From Herbinix sp. (GTDB lineage Bacteria > Bacillota > Clostridia > Lachnospirales > Lachnospiraceae), in contig JAQUYQ010000001.1 in assembly GCA_028691795.1 (NCBI GenBank), forward strand, positions 42,699 to 106,698: a stretch of 64,000 nucleotides of DNA, read 5' to 3'. The notes under the pieces are model-generated. The model was given only the letters and a program-made list of their open reading frames with translations. It did no database searches and was not told the DNA's origin. Both the position numbers and the translations under genes were made by a program. Shown here piece by piece: positions 11,524 through 21,906 of this stretch (the first letter of the stretch is position 1; every line of letters begins with the position of its first letter).

Positions 11524-14500
11524 TTAGTTACTTTCAATAACCTTTTTCCATTCAGAAAAAAGAAGTTTCTTTTTTATATTATCATATTCTTTTTTTCTCA
11601 TATATACTCCATTAGAAGTATACGCTCTCTCTATAACAATAGACTCTTTCATGAGTTCTATTTCACTAATCGGCACACTTAGATCTATAGTTGAAACAGA
11701 TTCCGGTATAGTGAATGTTTCCATTGTATCCGTTTGAGTTGTAGTATTGTTTAAACGCCCACCATAAATATAGAATTTATCTTTATATATAGAAGCACTA
11801 AATGCATTTCTTGAGTCTTTTAATTCTCCAACAGAATAAGCTTCTCTTGTTAAGAAATTATAACCCACGATCTTATTATTGATACTATTTGTTGTGAAAT
11901 TTCTGGCGATACCCGAAATATTATAACCAACTCTATCTGGACATAATGAAGAAACCGCATATCCTCTAAGCGTTTCGGGTTTATCTGTTTCTATAAACCA
12001 AGTATTACTGTTAATATCGTACACCACTATATCATTTAAAGATAATCCTGCTGTGTTTGAGTGAATAAATCCTCCCATTATATATATCTTATCATCGATT
12101 AAAACTGCATTTGATCCTGTAACACCGATAGGCATTCTCTGACCAATTGTGGTTTTCTCAGTCTCGACATCAAATATAGTAATATTATCATTACACGCAT
12201 AACTCGAATTGGTCATGTTTCCATTTTCACCAATCCAACCACCAATCAAATAATATTTTCCTTTATGAAACACAGTAGATGACCAGTTATGGTTATAAAA
12301 AATATCAGCTTTGAATTTTTTCCATTCTTTAGTTATAAGATTAAATCTTAATCCAAATCCCCGAAATAATAATCTATTAATATCAATTTCTCTGTATTGA
12401 GACCCGACTATATATATATTATCATTATATATATGAGAAGCTGTTCTATTATCAATATACATCTTATACGGAGTATCAATAGATTCAATAAATCTATTAG
12501 TTTTGATATCATAAACCATTATAGAATTCACGACCTTTGATGATTCGTTTTCTCCGCCAATAATATACATTTTATCGTCATATATTACGCTATCAAGATA
12601 TCTTAATTTATCTGGACCGCTTATTGGAATAGTATTGGTTATTGATCCTTTTTTTATATCATAGATTTCAAATCTCATCGGACTTGAATAGGTTAAATCA
12701 TTGATGAGATTATTTCCGAAGAAAATGAAAGCATAGCCATTACTATATACGACACCACTGTAAGATCGTTTATTTAACATCGGAGTACATTCCTGAAATT
12801 CGTTTCGAGTTATATTATAAACGTGGACATCGGCCACAGTCATAGTATCACCACTACCACCAAAAATATATATATTATCATCAACAATTATTGATCGACA
12901 TCCTTTTTTCTGCTTAGGAAGTGTTGCTCCAGTAGTCCATGTGTTACCCGCAATATCATAAATATGAACAGTTGACGTATATTTAACTGACGAGAATGTA
13001 TTGTATTGAACTCCGTATAATATATACAATTTACCATTATATAATTCCATAGCACCTTCTGCAAAACCGTCGGGAGTTGTTATTGTGGTCCATGTATTGG
13101 ATGATATGGTGTAGACAAATATGCTTTTTACTGTGGGGGATCGTGCTGATGTTCCAGTTCGACCGCCAACTACATATATTTTACCATTATAAACACACCC
13201 AGTTCCGTAAGCTGTAGCGCTTGTGGTAGATGCCACCGTTGACCACGATTTTGTGATTGTGTTATATTTATATACACCATTGTTGCTGACTCCGCCTATT
13301 AAATATAAATCGTTTCCATAACTAACAGATACATGCGATACCAATGAGACTGGTAAAGGGATTGATTCCATTTCGTGGTTTTTTATATCATAAACAAACA
13401 TAAGTGATGTTGCGCTGCTTGAACTGTACGTTCCTCCACCACTTATATATACTTTATCGTTAATTATATTACAACCAAAATTCCTTCTATATACGAAGAT
13501 ATATGGTAATGGAGCAATCTTTTCATTTGTATCAATATTATAACTCTCCATCCCAGTATATACTAGATCTGTGCTTGTAGATTCTGGTCTATTGGTTCCA
13601 CCAAAACTATATATAGTGGAATCAGCAAGAATGGTTGAGCTGTTATTATATCCTAATTTTACATCGGGAAATGACCATGTGTTAGTCTCTATGTCATAAA
13701 TTTCTATTGGGAAGTTGGATTCATTAGAATAATTAACCCCACCAATTATATATATTTTTTTATCCTTTAACACAGATCGATGTTTCAATCTTTTAATATT
13801 TCCAGGGGCTCCATATGTCCAAGTGTTTGTTGCTATATCATAAATTTCCATTGTATTTATAGCAGCAGATCCATCGCTTCCACCATAACAATATATTTTA
13901 CCATTATAAAGATCAGCACTAAATCGATTTCGTCCAGTTTTGATTGACGCTCCGGCTGTAATTTCATACGTATTAAGATCAAAAATTTCTACCGTGCTAC
14001 CATTACCAGATATTATATAAGCTTTGGATTCATATTGTATTGTCTGATGATATGCTCTACCTAAAACTAAGTTTCCCACAATTGTCAAAGTATTGGTTAG
14101 AATATCATACATTTCAATTTCAACTACTGATAATGAATATCCACCAATGATAAATAATTTATCATCGTATATAGTCAAAGTTGCTTTATATCTTCTTGTT
14201 ATAGAGCTTTGAGGTCCAACGAACCATGAATCGGTTTTAATATCATAAATTAAAATGTGATTATCAAGATATTCACAACATGAAATTATTTTATCTTTAT
14301 ATACTATAATACTACCCCATTCTCTTTCAAATGGTAAATCAGCACCTCTAGACCATGTGCGATTTTCAATATTATAAATATATAAACTACGATAACGAAT
14401 TCCGTTATTATCATAATCTAGATTTTCTCCGACTATATAAATATTACCATCATAGTAAACCATTCTAGGATCATGGTTATATGTTTGTATCATTGGGAGT

Positions 14501-14814
14501 GTCGCATCATCATGCTCACTTTTAAAGTCTTCAAAGTGTTCAATAAACGCATCTGAAGTCGGTAAACCAATTGATTTTCCTTTATTGGTGTAGAAGGAGC
14601 AATTCTCTCCTATTCTACCACTCTTTAACATTTCAATATTATTTATTAGTGTATAATCACTTAAGCTTCTTTTATTTTCATCAATTGTAGAAGTAAGGCG
14701 ACCTTTATTATCTATTTTAAAATTAACCTCACTCTCTGAGGTCTTATAAGAAGGCGTATTAATTATATTAGTTAAAAGATCACCATCAATGGTGGTATTG
14801 TTCAATAACCCCAT
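11524..14814 (-). CDS. Large (1096 aa) kelch-repeat protein, putative tail fibre/adhesin
   Basis: Many kelch blades; N-terminal IGLPTSDAFIEH motif matching the 2497-aa protein; C-terminus LLFSEWKKVIESN. Confidence 0.8.
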   Translation of the reverse strand: MGLLNNTTIDGDLLTNIINTPSYKTSESEVNFKIDNKGRLTSTIDENKRSLSDYTLINNIEMLKSGRIGENCSFYTNKGKSIGLPTSDAFIEHFEDFKSEHDDATLPMIQTYNHDPRMVYYDGNIYIVGENLDYDNNGIRYRSLYIYNIENRTWSRGADLPFEREWGSIIVYKDKIISCCEYLDNHILIYDIKTDSWFVGPQSSITRRYKATLTIYDDKLFIIGGYSLSVVEIEMYDILTNTLTIVGNLVLGRAYHQTIQYESKAYIISGNGSTVEIFDLNTYEITAGASIKTGRNRFSADLYNGKIYCYGGSDGSAAINTMEIYDIATNTWTYGAPGNIKRLKHRSVLKDKKIYIIGGVNYSNESNFPIEIYDIETNTWSFPDVKLGYNNSSTILADSTIYSFGGTNRPESTSTDLVYTGMESYNIDTNEKIAPLPYIFVYRRNFGCNIINDKVYISGGGTYSSSSATSLMFVYDIKNHEMESIPLPVSLVSHVSVSYGNDLYLIGGVSNNGVYKYNTITKSWSTVASTTSATAYGTGCVYNGKIYVVGGRTGTSARSPTVKSIFVYTISSNTWTTITTPDGFAEGAMELYNGKLYILYGVQYNTFSSVKYTSTVHIYDIAGNTWTTGATLPKQKKGCRSIIVDDNIYIFGGSGDTMTVADVHVYNITRNEFQECTPMLNKRSYSGVVYSNGYAFIFFGNNLINDLTYSSPMRFEIYDIKKGSITNTIPISGPDKLRYLDSVIYDDKMYIIGGENESSKVVNSIMVYDIKTNRFIESIDTPYKMYIDNRTASHIYNDNIYIVGSQYREIDINRLLFRGFGLRFNLITKEWKKFKADIFYNHNWSSTVFHKGKYYLIGGWIGENGNMTNSSYACNDNITIFDVETEKTTIGQRMPIGVTGSNAVLIDDKIYIMGGFIHSNTAGLSLNDIVVYDINSNTWFIETDKPETLRGYAVSSLCPDRVGYNISGIARNFTTNSINNKIVGYNFLTREAYSVGELKDSRNAFSASIYKDKFYIYGGRLNNTTTQTDTMETFTIPESVSTIDLSVPISEIELMKESIVIERAYTSNGVYMRKKEYDNIKKKLLFSEWKKVIESN

Positions 14815-14951
14815 AAAAACTCTCCTCTCTGATTCTTATTAACTAATTGTTAAAATCATACGATTTTAACTTCAAAATATAAATGTATACCGCTTTTTAC
14901 ATATAGGTAATTAACGTCTATATAAATAAAGAAAAGATGGTGATTTAAAAT

Positions 14952-16145
14952 ATGAAAATCGTTCTTAATAAAGAAATGGAATATGCAATGAAAGAAGTTC
15001 AGTACTGGTTTAAAAAAGGAAAGAAACCGGTATTTGAAATAGCTGGAGCCGCTGGAACTGGTAAGACTACTTTGGTGAAATATATAATAGAGGAATTGGG
15101 ATTAGATGACGACGAAGTATTATTTATGGCTTATGTCGGCAAGGCAGCTCTGCAACTAATTCGAAAAGGCACAAGGGCTAAAACGATTCACTCTGTTATT
15201 TATGAGCCATATGATGCTCCTGTTTTGGACGCCAATGGTAATAAAATCAAAGATGAAGCAACCGGTCGAGAATTAACTCGAGTAATTTTTAAGAAAAGAA
15301 AAAATATTGATCCTAATATCAGGTTAATGGTTATCGATGAGGGTTCTATGGTGGGCGAAGATATAGCAAAAGATTTACTCTCTTTCAATATACCTATTAT
15401 AGTATTGGGAGATTTAAATCAGTTACCACCGGTACTTCAAAAACCATACTTCTTAAAAAAACCGGATGTTATTCTAACGCAAATATATCGACAGAAAGAA
15501 GATGACCCAATTATTTACCTTTCCCAAAAGGCTATAGTTGGAGAACCATTAAAGATTGGTAGATATGGTGAAAAATGTTTCATCGTACCAAAGAATCTTC
15601 TTAGTGATACAAATTATATGTGGGCTGATGTGAATATCTGTGCTAAGAATATAACTCGAGATATGTTAAACTCACATATTCGAAATAGAATTCTGGGCAA
15701 GATTGGCAAAGAGCCCACTATTGATGATAAGATAATATGTCGAAAAAATAATTGGAATAAATCAATATCTAACGGTATATTTCTTATTAATGGTCTAGTC
15801 GGAAATATAACCGATATGAATATTGAAACTTTTAATCATAGGGATTTGGTTATTGATTTTAAACCCGAATTTATTCAGAATGAACAGTTTGAAGATGTTA
15901 TTATCGATTACAATTATCTAGTTGCTTCTTTTGAGAAAAAGAAAGAGTTGATGGATAAGAATCGAAAATATGATGTTATTGATAAATTTGAGTATGCATA
16001 TGCAATATCTGCCCATTTATCTCAAGGTAGCCAATATCGAAATGTATTGGTGTATAATGAGTTTATGGGTGGTAGAGATTTTTATAATAAGTGGTTATAC
16101 ACAGCTATCACAAGAGCCGAAGAAGGATTAATAATCGCAGTTTAA
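14952..16145 (+). CDS. Dda/RecD2-like SF1B DNA helicase
   Basis: Walker A IAGAAGTGKTTL, motif II LMVIDEGSMV, GDLNQLPPV, C-terminal SAHLSQGSQYRNV and YTAITRAEEG. Confidence 0.85.
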   Translation: MKIVLNKEMEYAMKEVQYWFKKGKKPVFEIAGAAGTGKTTLVKYIIEELGLDDDEVLFMAYVGKAALQLIRKGTRAKTIHSVIYEPYDAPVLDANGNKIKDEATGRELTRVIFKKRKNIDPNIRLMVIDEGSMVGEDIAKDLLSFNIPIIVLGDLNQLPPVLQKPYFLKKPDVILTQIYRQKEDDPIIYLSQKAIVGEPLKIGRYGEKCFIVPKNLLSDTNYMWADVNICAKNITRDMLNSHIRNRILGKIGKEPTIDDKIICRKNNWNKSISNGIFLINGLVGNITDMNIETFNHRDLVIDFKPEFIQNEQFEDVIIDYNYLVASFEKKKELMDKNRKYDVIDKFEYAYAISAHLSQGSQYRNVLVYNEFMGGRDFYNKWLYTAITRAEEGLIIAV

Positions 16146-16168
16146 AAAGCAAGGAGATTATATATTAT

Positions 16169-16342
16169 ATGGATAATACACTCGGATTAAAAATCAATCA
16201 ACGTATAGTCGATGCAATGAGAGACCCTTTGGATTATAACAAATACTGCTTGAATGAAACAACGGAGCAATATGTCAAAAGGGTAAAGAATAAATTCAAA
16301 TTACATCACGGTAAAGGTAAAAGAAAGCGCAATAAAAAATAA
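16169..16342 (+). CDS. Small basic hypothetical protein (57 aa)
   Basis: SD aaggagat and ATG at 16169; C-terminal HHGKGKRKRNKK. Confidence 0.55.
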   Translation: MDNTLGLKINQRIVDAMRDPLDYNKYCLNETTEQYVKRVKNKFKLHHGKGKRKRNKK

Positions 16343-16390
16343 CCTATTATGATTTCAACAGTATAGTAATTTTAAAGGAGGGATTTATAT

Positions 16391-16717
16391 ATGACCCGTG
16401 CTGAGTTTGATGCTGTTCTTTTAGATCTTGGCGGAGACAGCAATGTTATAGTTTTATATTTCGATAATGGTTTTAAAGTGACTTTTGGTATTAATGGAGC
16501 GATTGAGTTTGACAGCACTTCTATATTTTTAGGCGCTACAGATATTATGAAATTCTCAATTGATTCGACCGGTAGAGCTGTTGATATATCATCAGTCACC
16601 GATAAAAATGTATTCTATGAGTATCGTGGTCTTGAGCATCTTCAGCTTTTGGTTGGATTGGCTCAAGTTAAAGATACCAAGTATCTAAGCGAACAGGCCA
16701 ATTCTTTGTATCTATAA
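16391..16717 (+). CDS. Hypothetical protein (108 aa)
   Basis: ORF with SD aaggaggg. Confidence 0.6.
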   Translation: MTRAEFDAVLLDLGGDSNVIVLYFDNGFKVTFGINGAIEFDSTSIFLGATDIMKFSIDSTGRAVDISSVTDKNVFYEYRGLEHLQLLVGLAQVKDTKYLSEQANSLYL

Positions 16718-16842
16718 TAATTTATTTTTCAATGTACAATACAAATATATATAATTTACGTGTATTAAGGTGAGAGTTATTTATAATTCTCACCTTAACA
16801 TTATAACTAATTTAGAAAATTATAAAATGGAGGTTATTACAA

Positions 16843-17328
16843 ATGGACAAGAACAAGAAAAAGAAGAAGAATCTTCGCGAGGAAGCACACAACAGGGCTC
16901 TCCTGCAATCCCGAAAAGATTACAAAGAAAAGAAGAGAGAGCTGAAGGCGGCTGAGCTTTCGTCTCGGTCCACCTGCCGTCATAAGAAAGACAGCGGCAA
17001 GCCCACCATCAAGATGATCGAAGGAACGACCAAGGGCTGCTGCAAACAGTGCCAGATGAAGTTCGATCTCGCGGTACAACATAAGGATCGAATCAAATCG
17101 GCAAAGAACACCGTGTATGCAATGTGCGAGCAGATTCGTATGATGTGTGATCCGGACAATTCTAAGGTTCTGAAGGACCTGACGATGCTCGAGGTTCAGT
17201 TCACCGATATCAGCAAAGCCTATAAGGCGCTGTTGAAGGAGAAGAGCCGCGCTGAGTATTCCAAGAAGAACAAGAAAAAGAACCGGAACAATCCGCTCAG
17301 CGCTATCAATCGCGGCTATCATGCGTAA
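16843..17328 (+). CDS. Lys-rich protein with Cys/His motifs (possible Zn-binding), GC-rich codons
   Basis: SD tggaggtt; TCRHKK...GCCKQCQMKFD. Confidence 0.6.
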   Translation: MDKNKKKKKNLREEAHNRALLQSRKDYKEKKRELKAAELSSRSTCRHKKDSGKPTIKMIEGTTKGCCKQCQMKFDLAVQHKDRIKSAKNTVYAMCEQIRMMCDPDNSKVLKDLTMLEVQFTDISKAYKALLKEKSRAEYSKKNKKKNRNNPLSAINRGYHA

Positions 17329-17376
17329 TCCATAATAACTTTGAATCGCGATTCAAGTTTATTAACCTAGGATAAA

Positions 17377-17415
17377 ATAAGAGCTATGGATTAATTTCCA
17401 TAGCTCTTATTTTTT
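17377..17415. terminator. Intrinsic terminator
   Basis: aataagagctatgga-ttaatt-tccatagctcttatt plus T-run. Confidence 0.85.
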
Positions 17416-17444
17416 TATTATTAAGATGAAAGGAAGAATAAAAT

Positions 17445-18401
17445 ATGGCATTTTTAGTACCTGAAAAAAATAATAAGGAAAAGTTTCTTATTATTCATCA
17501 TACTGACGATGATGGTCACGCGGGCGGAGCCATTGTATATAATTATTTAATTCGACAAGGAAATGATAAAGAATCAATTTTCAATATTGAGACAGATTAT
17601 AATTTTGATACTCTTATTTCTCGTATAAAAGAAATAGGAGATACATTTAGACATATATACATCGTCGATATTAGTTTTACTCTTAAAACAATTTCAACGA
17701 TTGGTGAGATTAGAGATATTTGTTCATATATTACATGGTTTGACCACCATGCTTCATCTCTAGAAGTGGCAAGAAATAAGAAAAAATATTTAAACGATTT
17801 AAAAATCGTTTATCATATAACAACAAAACATTGCGGTGCAATGATTGCATTTATAAATCTATTTCCGGATCTATTTCCAACCGAGACTCTTAAGTATATT
17901 GACATGTATGACAGATGGGATTTCCAAATGCCAGATGTTGAAGAATTTCATTATGGATTTGGAACATTGATTGAAAATCCAAAAGATATCAGAAGCCTCG
18001 AGTGGGAAGGTGTCCTATTTAATTCTACTGATACTTATGTTAAACGGTCAATATTTGTTGGAAAGAACATTCTTAAGTTCTTAGATAACGAATACGCCAC
18101 TATAAGAAACGCCGCAATGATCATTAAAGATATTAGCATCGATGATCATAATTATCGAGTTGCTATCATTAACCACCCAGCTGGATTTTCGAGATTGTTT
18201 GGAGATGAAATTGATAATGTTGATTTCGTTATGAGATTCAATCTCGAAAAGACTTTCCGTTATACTTATAGTCTCTATAGTCGGAAAGATAATATCCATG
18301 TGGGTAAGATATGCGAGTATTTTGGTGGTGGAGGTCATAAAGGAGCAGCAGGTTTCTCGAGTGATAAATCACCATTAGAACTTTTTAATGTTAAAGAATA
18401 A
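17445..18401 (+). CDS. DHH/DHHA1-family phosphoesterase (NrnA-like)
   Basis: HHTDDDGHAGG, WFDHHASS, DMYDRWDF and C-terminal GGGGHKGAAGF. Confidence 0.85.
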   Translation: MAFLVPEKNNKEKFLIIHHTDDDGHAGGAIVYNYLIRQGNDKESIFNIETDYNFDTLISRIKEIGDTFRHIYIVDISFTLKTISTIGEIRDICSYITWFDHHASSLEVARNKKKYLNDLKIVYHITTKHCGAMIAFINLFPDLFPTETLKYIDMYDRWDFQMPDVEEFHYGFGTLIENPKDIRSLEWEGVLFNSTDTYVKRSIFVGKNILKFLDNEYATIRNAAMIIKDISIDDHNYRVAIINHPAGFSRLFGDEIDNVDFVMRFNLEKTFRYTYSLYSRKDNIHVGKICEYFGGGGHKGAAGFSSDKSPLELFNVKE

Positions 18402-18460
18402 TTAATCCAGTACATACTGGATACGAAATTATTATCTATATAACATTAAATTAAAATTGT

Positions 18461-18493
18461 AAAGAGAAGTAAATTAAACGTTTACTTCTCTTT
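18461..18493. terminator. Hairpin, possible terminator or 5'UTR element
   Basis: aaagagaagtaaa/tttacttctcttt upstream of topoisomerase B. Confidence 0.5.
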
Positions 18494-18519
18494 ACTTAAA
18501 CGTTAGGAGGCTTACACTT

Positions 18520-21400
18520 ATGAGTCAATTTACAGATGATAAAATTGAACACATTGAGGAAGACGTAGACAAAATAAAAAAGAAACCTAATATGTATATT
18601 AGTTATATAGGACCTCGAGGAGTTTCACAGCTTTTCAAAGAGGTCGTAAATAACAGTATAGACGAATTCATTAATCCGAATTCTCCGGGAAATAAAATAG
18701 AGATTATTATCGATAAGGAAGATAACTCTGTTTATGTTTCTGATAACGGAAGAGGTATTCCTCCCGAATATATGGCATTAACCTGCACCAGGTTACAAGC
18801 AGGCAGTAAATTCACAAGAGAATTTTCTGGTAAAACGGCGGGCGAAAACGGTAGATTATGCCGGGTAGTGTAGTAATACATTATGAATATTTCTTTAATT
18901 GCGGGGACGGGAGCAAGCCAAAATCTACATGAGTAGATGCTCCATCTGGAATTTATATTCTGGATTCCTAAAGCTCTACGTACTAAACTTATATAGTGAT
19001 ATATATGTGGCTATGATTAATTATCATAGGTATAGTAAAAAGCGTATGAGATATATGGTCAATCCGCAGCCAAGTGACTCTTAATGAGTTAAAGGTTCAA
19101 CGACTATCGAAAGCACATTTCATGTGTGAGTAGAGTACAACCAAGTGGTAGGCAGTAATATGATATTAGTATTACAAGAAGTCCTTTAAATGGAAATAGG
19201 AAACACCCTAGGTATAATCTCATACAAGGGTGAAGATATAGTCTCAGCTTCTATGGAAACATAGAGAAGTTCATAAGAGAACTGCGTAGATTAACGACCT
19301 ACGTGAAGATATCTGGTAGGATTAACCTGCGTTAACGCGCTTTCAGATCAATTTGATATGATTGTTGAAAGAGATGGATATAGACACCATCTTCATTGTG
19401 AAGAAGGCATTCCCATTGGGGAAATTACAAAGAAGAAAATATCTTCTAAAGATGCTCATGGTACAACTATAAGATTTATTCCTTCTGAAATATTTCTTGG
19501 TAAATGTGCTGTTGATATAGAAGATATCAAGGATTGGTTAGATAAACTTTCTTATCAAATCCCATCCAAGATCAAAATCAACTTTACCTATCGTAAAGGT
19601 AATAAGGATATAATCCCACGGAAAACGTTTCAGAATAAAAAAGGTATGTTTGATTATATCAAAGATACAAATATAGACTTTGAAACTGATATCGTTCACG
19701 TTGCAGATCATAGCTTCACTACAGAAAAGATCACCGATTCTTTTGTTGGTGAAAATAACAAGGTCAAACATTCTACTCGTGATGTTAAACGAGAGATAAT
19801 GGCTGAAGTTGCATTTGGATATTCAACCACCTTACAAGAATTCACAAGCACTTCATTTTGCAACTTTGTTAATACAATAGAAGGTGGAGTTCATGTTAAC
19901 GCCGCTAAACAGGCTATTGGTTATTTCATGTTGAATGCTTGTAAGAAGGAATTATCTGAAAGAGAGATGAGGAAATTAGAGATTCAGTTCTCTGATGCTA
20001 TTAAGGGTTTATACGTTGCGATCAATATCAATACTGATTTACAACCTCAATTCTCCTCTCAGACAAAACACTCTTTATCTTCCGATGAATTCTTTAAGCC
20101 GATTAGACTAATTGTCACAAAGGCTTTGGATGAATATTTTAAAGTAAATCCCAATGTTCTTAAGAAGTGTATAGCATTCATTAAGATGACTGCTAAAATT
20201 AGATTAGAGGCAAACAGAGTTAGAGCATCTGTTATTAAAGGTGAAACAAATATTCTCGCTGAACACAGTATGGAGAATTTTGTTCCTGCCAATAATCGCG
20301 GAAAGCATCAATATCGAGAGTTGATCATTATTGAGGGAAAATCGGCTATGGGTATCGCAAGACTTGGTCGATTCGATAACAACTCTCAAGCTATTTTTGC
20401 TATTAGAGGCGTCCCAAAGAATTCATTTGCTCTTAAGTTGAATACTGTATTAGATAATGAAGAGTTTAAAGGATTGGTTTCTGTCCTCAAGACAAATATC
20501 GGAAATAAGTTTGATATGGACAAACTATTCTATGACAAAATCATTATCATGACCGATGCTGATATTGATGGGCATCGAATTTGTTCGTTGCTGTGCACCT
20601 TCTTCTTATGTCATATGCCCGAATTAGTTAAGGCGGGAAAAATTTATAAAGCGGTATCGCCGCTTTATAAACTAAAAGACAAGAAGGATGCATTTGCGTT
20701 AAACAAACAGGATTATATTGATATATTCGAACGGAAAGCCCGTAACAATATAACACTTACTAATCCTAAAACTCGTAAAGTTCTGACCAATAATGAGCTT
20801 AAGAAATTTCTGTTCACTAATAGAGAATTTCTCGAGTCACTTGATCGGAGCTCTAAGCATTACGCCATCAATCCTGTTATAATTGAGAATCTCGCGATGT
20901 CTTATACTAAATTTCATTCAGATAAAAACCCCACTAAATGGGTGGATGAATTTAATAAGATATTCCAAGAGATAAAGATTGATGAAGATCATATGCTCAC
21001 AGGCATTTTCGAAGGAAAGTATCAAATTTGTAAAATCGATGAATTGTTCTATGACAATATATCTGGTATACTTGATATATTTGAAAGCAATGATGAGTTG
21101 GTTTATGAATTTACGACACAATCAAACAATTGTGGTCTTTGTACTATTGGTGAAATAATGAGGAAAATTCAAAAGTTTCAACCCATAGTAGAAACCCGAT
21201 TTAAGGGATTAGGTGAGTTGGAACCTGAAGAGCTAAGAGCGACTACTTTAGATCCAAGAAACCGAATTCTCATTCAAATGGCGGTCTCCGATATGGAAGA
21301 TGCGATTAAGTCATTTGCTGTTCTTCATGGTAGCGATAACAACAGTCGAAAAGAGATGATGAAACTCTTTAAGATTAACCGTGAGGATATTGATAACTAA
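18520..21400 (+). CDS. Type II topoisomerase ATPase (GyrB/ParE/gp39-like) subunit, interrupted by a group I intron: exon 1 18520..18852, exon 2 19316..21400
   Basis: GHKL motifs NNSIDEF, VSDNGRGIP and AGENG at the end of exon 1; exon 2 restores VGLTCVNALSDQFDM in frame; TOPRIM IIIEGKSAMG and DADIDGHRI. Confidence 0.88.
18853..19315 (+). ncRNA. Group I intron (ORF-less) in the topoisomerase B gene; proposed boundaries
   Basis: Conserved blocks shared with 42391-42731: ttaattgcgggga, ggtcaatccgcagccaagtgactcttaa, gagttaaaggttcaacgactatc, gaagatatagtct, aagttcataagagaactgcgtagattaacgacctacgtgaa; excision restores the GENG-VGLTCVNAL reading frame. Confidence 0.85.
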
Positions 21401-21410
21401 ATCACTAATG

Positions 21411-21449
21411 AATTAGGGAGGGTTATAAAAACCTTCCCTAATTTTTTTC
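21411..21449. terminator. Intrinsic terminator
   Basis: aattagggagggt/accttccctaatt plus T-run. Confidence 0.8.
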
Positions 21450-21493
21450 ATAAGTATATATTATTAAAGTGAAATATAAAGGAGTGATTTATA

Positions 21494-21904
21494 ATGACAA
21501 TCAAATTAACTACTACAAATTTCATTCACATGAAATCATTAGATCCAGAAATCGTTCCTGTATCTATCGCTCTAATAAATCCAAAGCATCTGAATATGCT
21601 GAGCTATAGAAAATTGGCTCCAACGAAATATACTCTTGAGATGTTTCATAAAACGAGAAAAGAGGATGAATACATCCAGAGATATTTTCATCAAACTTTA
21701 AATAAATTGAACTTCAAAGAGGTTCTTAAAGAACTTGTTGAATTGACTGGTAGTACCAATATAGCATTGGTTTGCTATGAATCTAAAAGTAAATTTTGTC
21801 ATAGACATATAGTTATCAGATGGATATTGTATCATCTTGGAATTGATATCGTCAATACTAAATTCATTCCCGATGATACATATACAATAGAATTGGAGGA
21901 TTAA
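21494..21904 (+). CDS. DUF488-like protein
   Basis: IALVCYESKSKFCHRHIVIRWI resembles the DUF488 CYE..xxCHR motif. Confidence 0.6.
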   Translation: MTIKLTTTNFIHMKSLDPEIVPVSIALINPKHLNMLSYRKLAPTKYTLEMFHKTRKEDEYIQRYFHQTLNKLNFKEVLKELVELTGSTNIALVCYESKSKFCHRHIVIRWILYHLGIDIVNTKFIPDDTYTIELED

Positions 21905-21906
21905 GT

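Noticed and set aside
1312-14814. Diversity-generating retroelement targeting kelch genes
   Set aside because: No reverse transcriptase or template/variable repeat pair seen in the window.
16159-16169. TATATATTAT copy as a promoter
   Set aside because: It is the spacer between an SD and the ATG at 16169, so a promoter role is unlikely.
16837-17322. 161-aa minus-strand ORF
   Set aside because: Mirror of the 16843-17328 gene, which has a good SD; spurious.
18899-19084. 61-aa ORF inside the topoisomerase intron as homing endonuclease
   Set aside because: No LAGLIDADG, GIY-YIG or HNH motif and it overlaps conserved intron core sequence.
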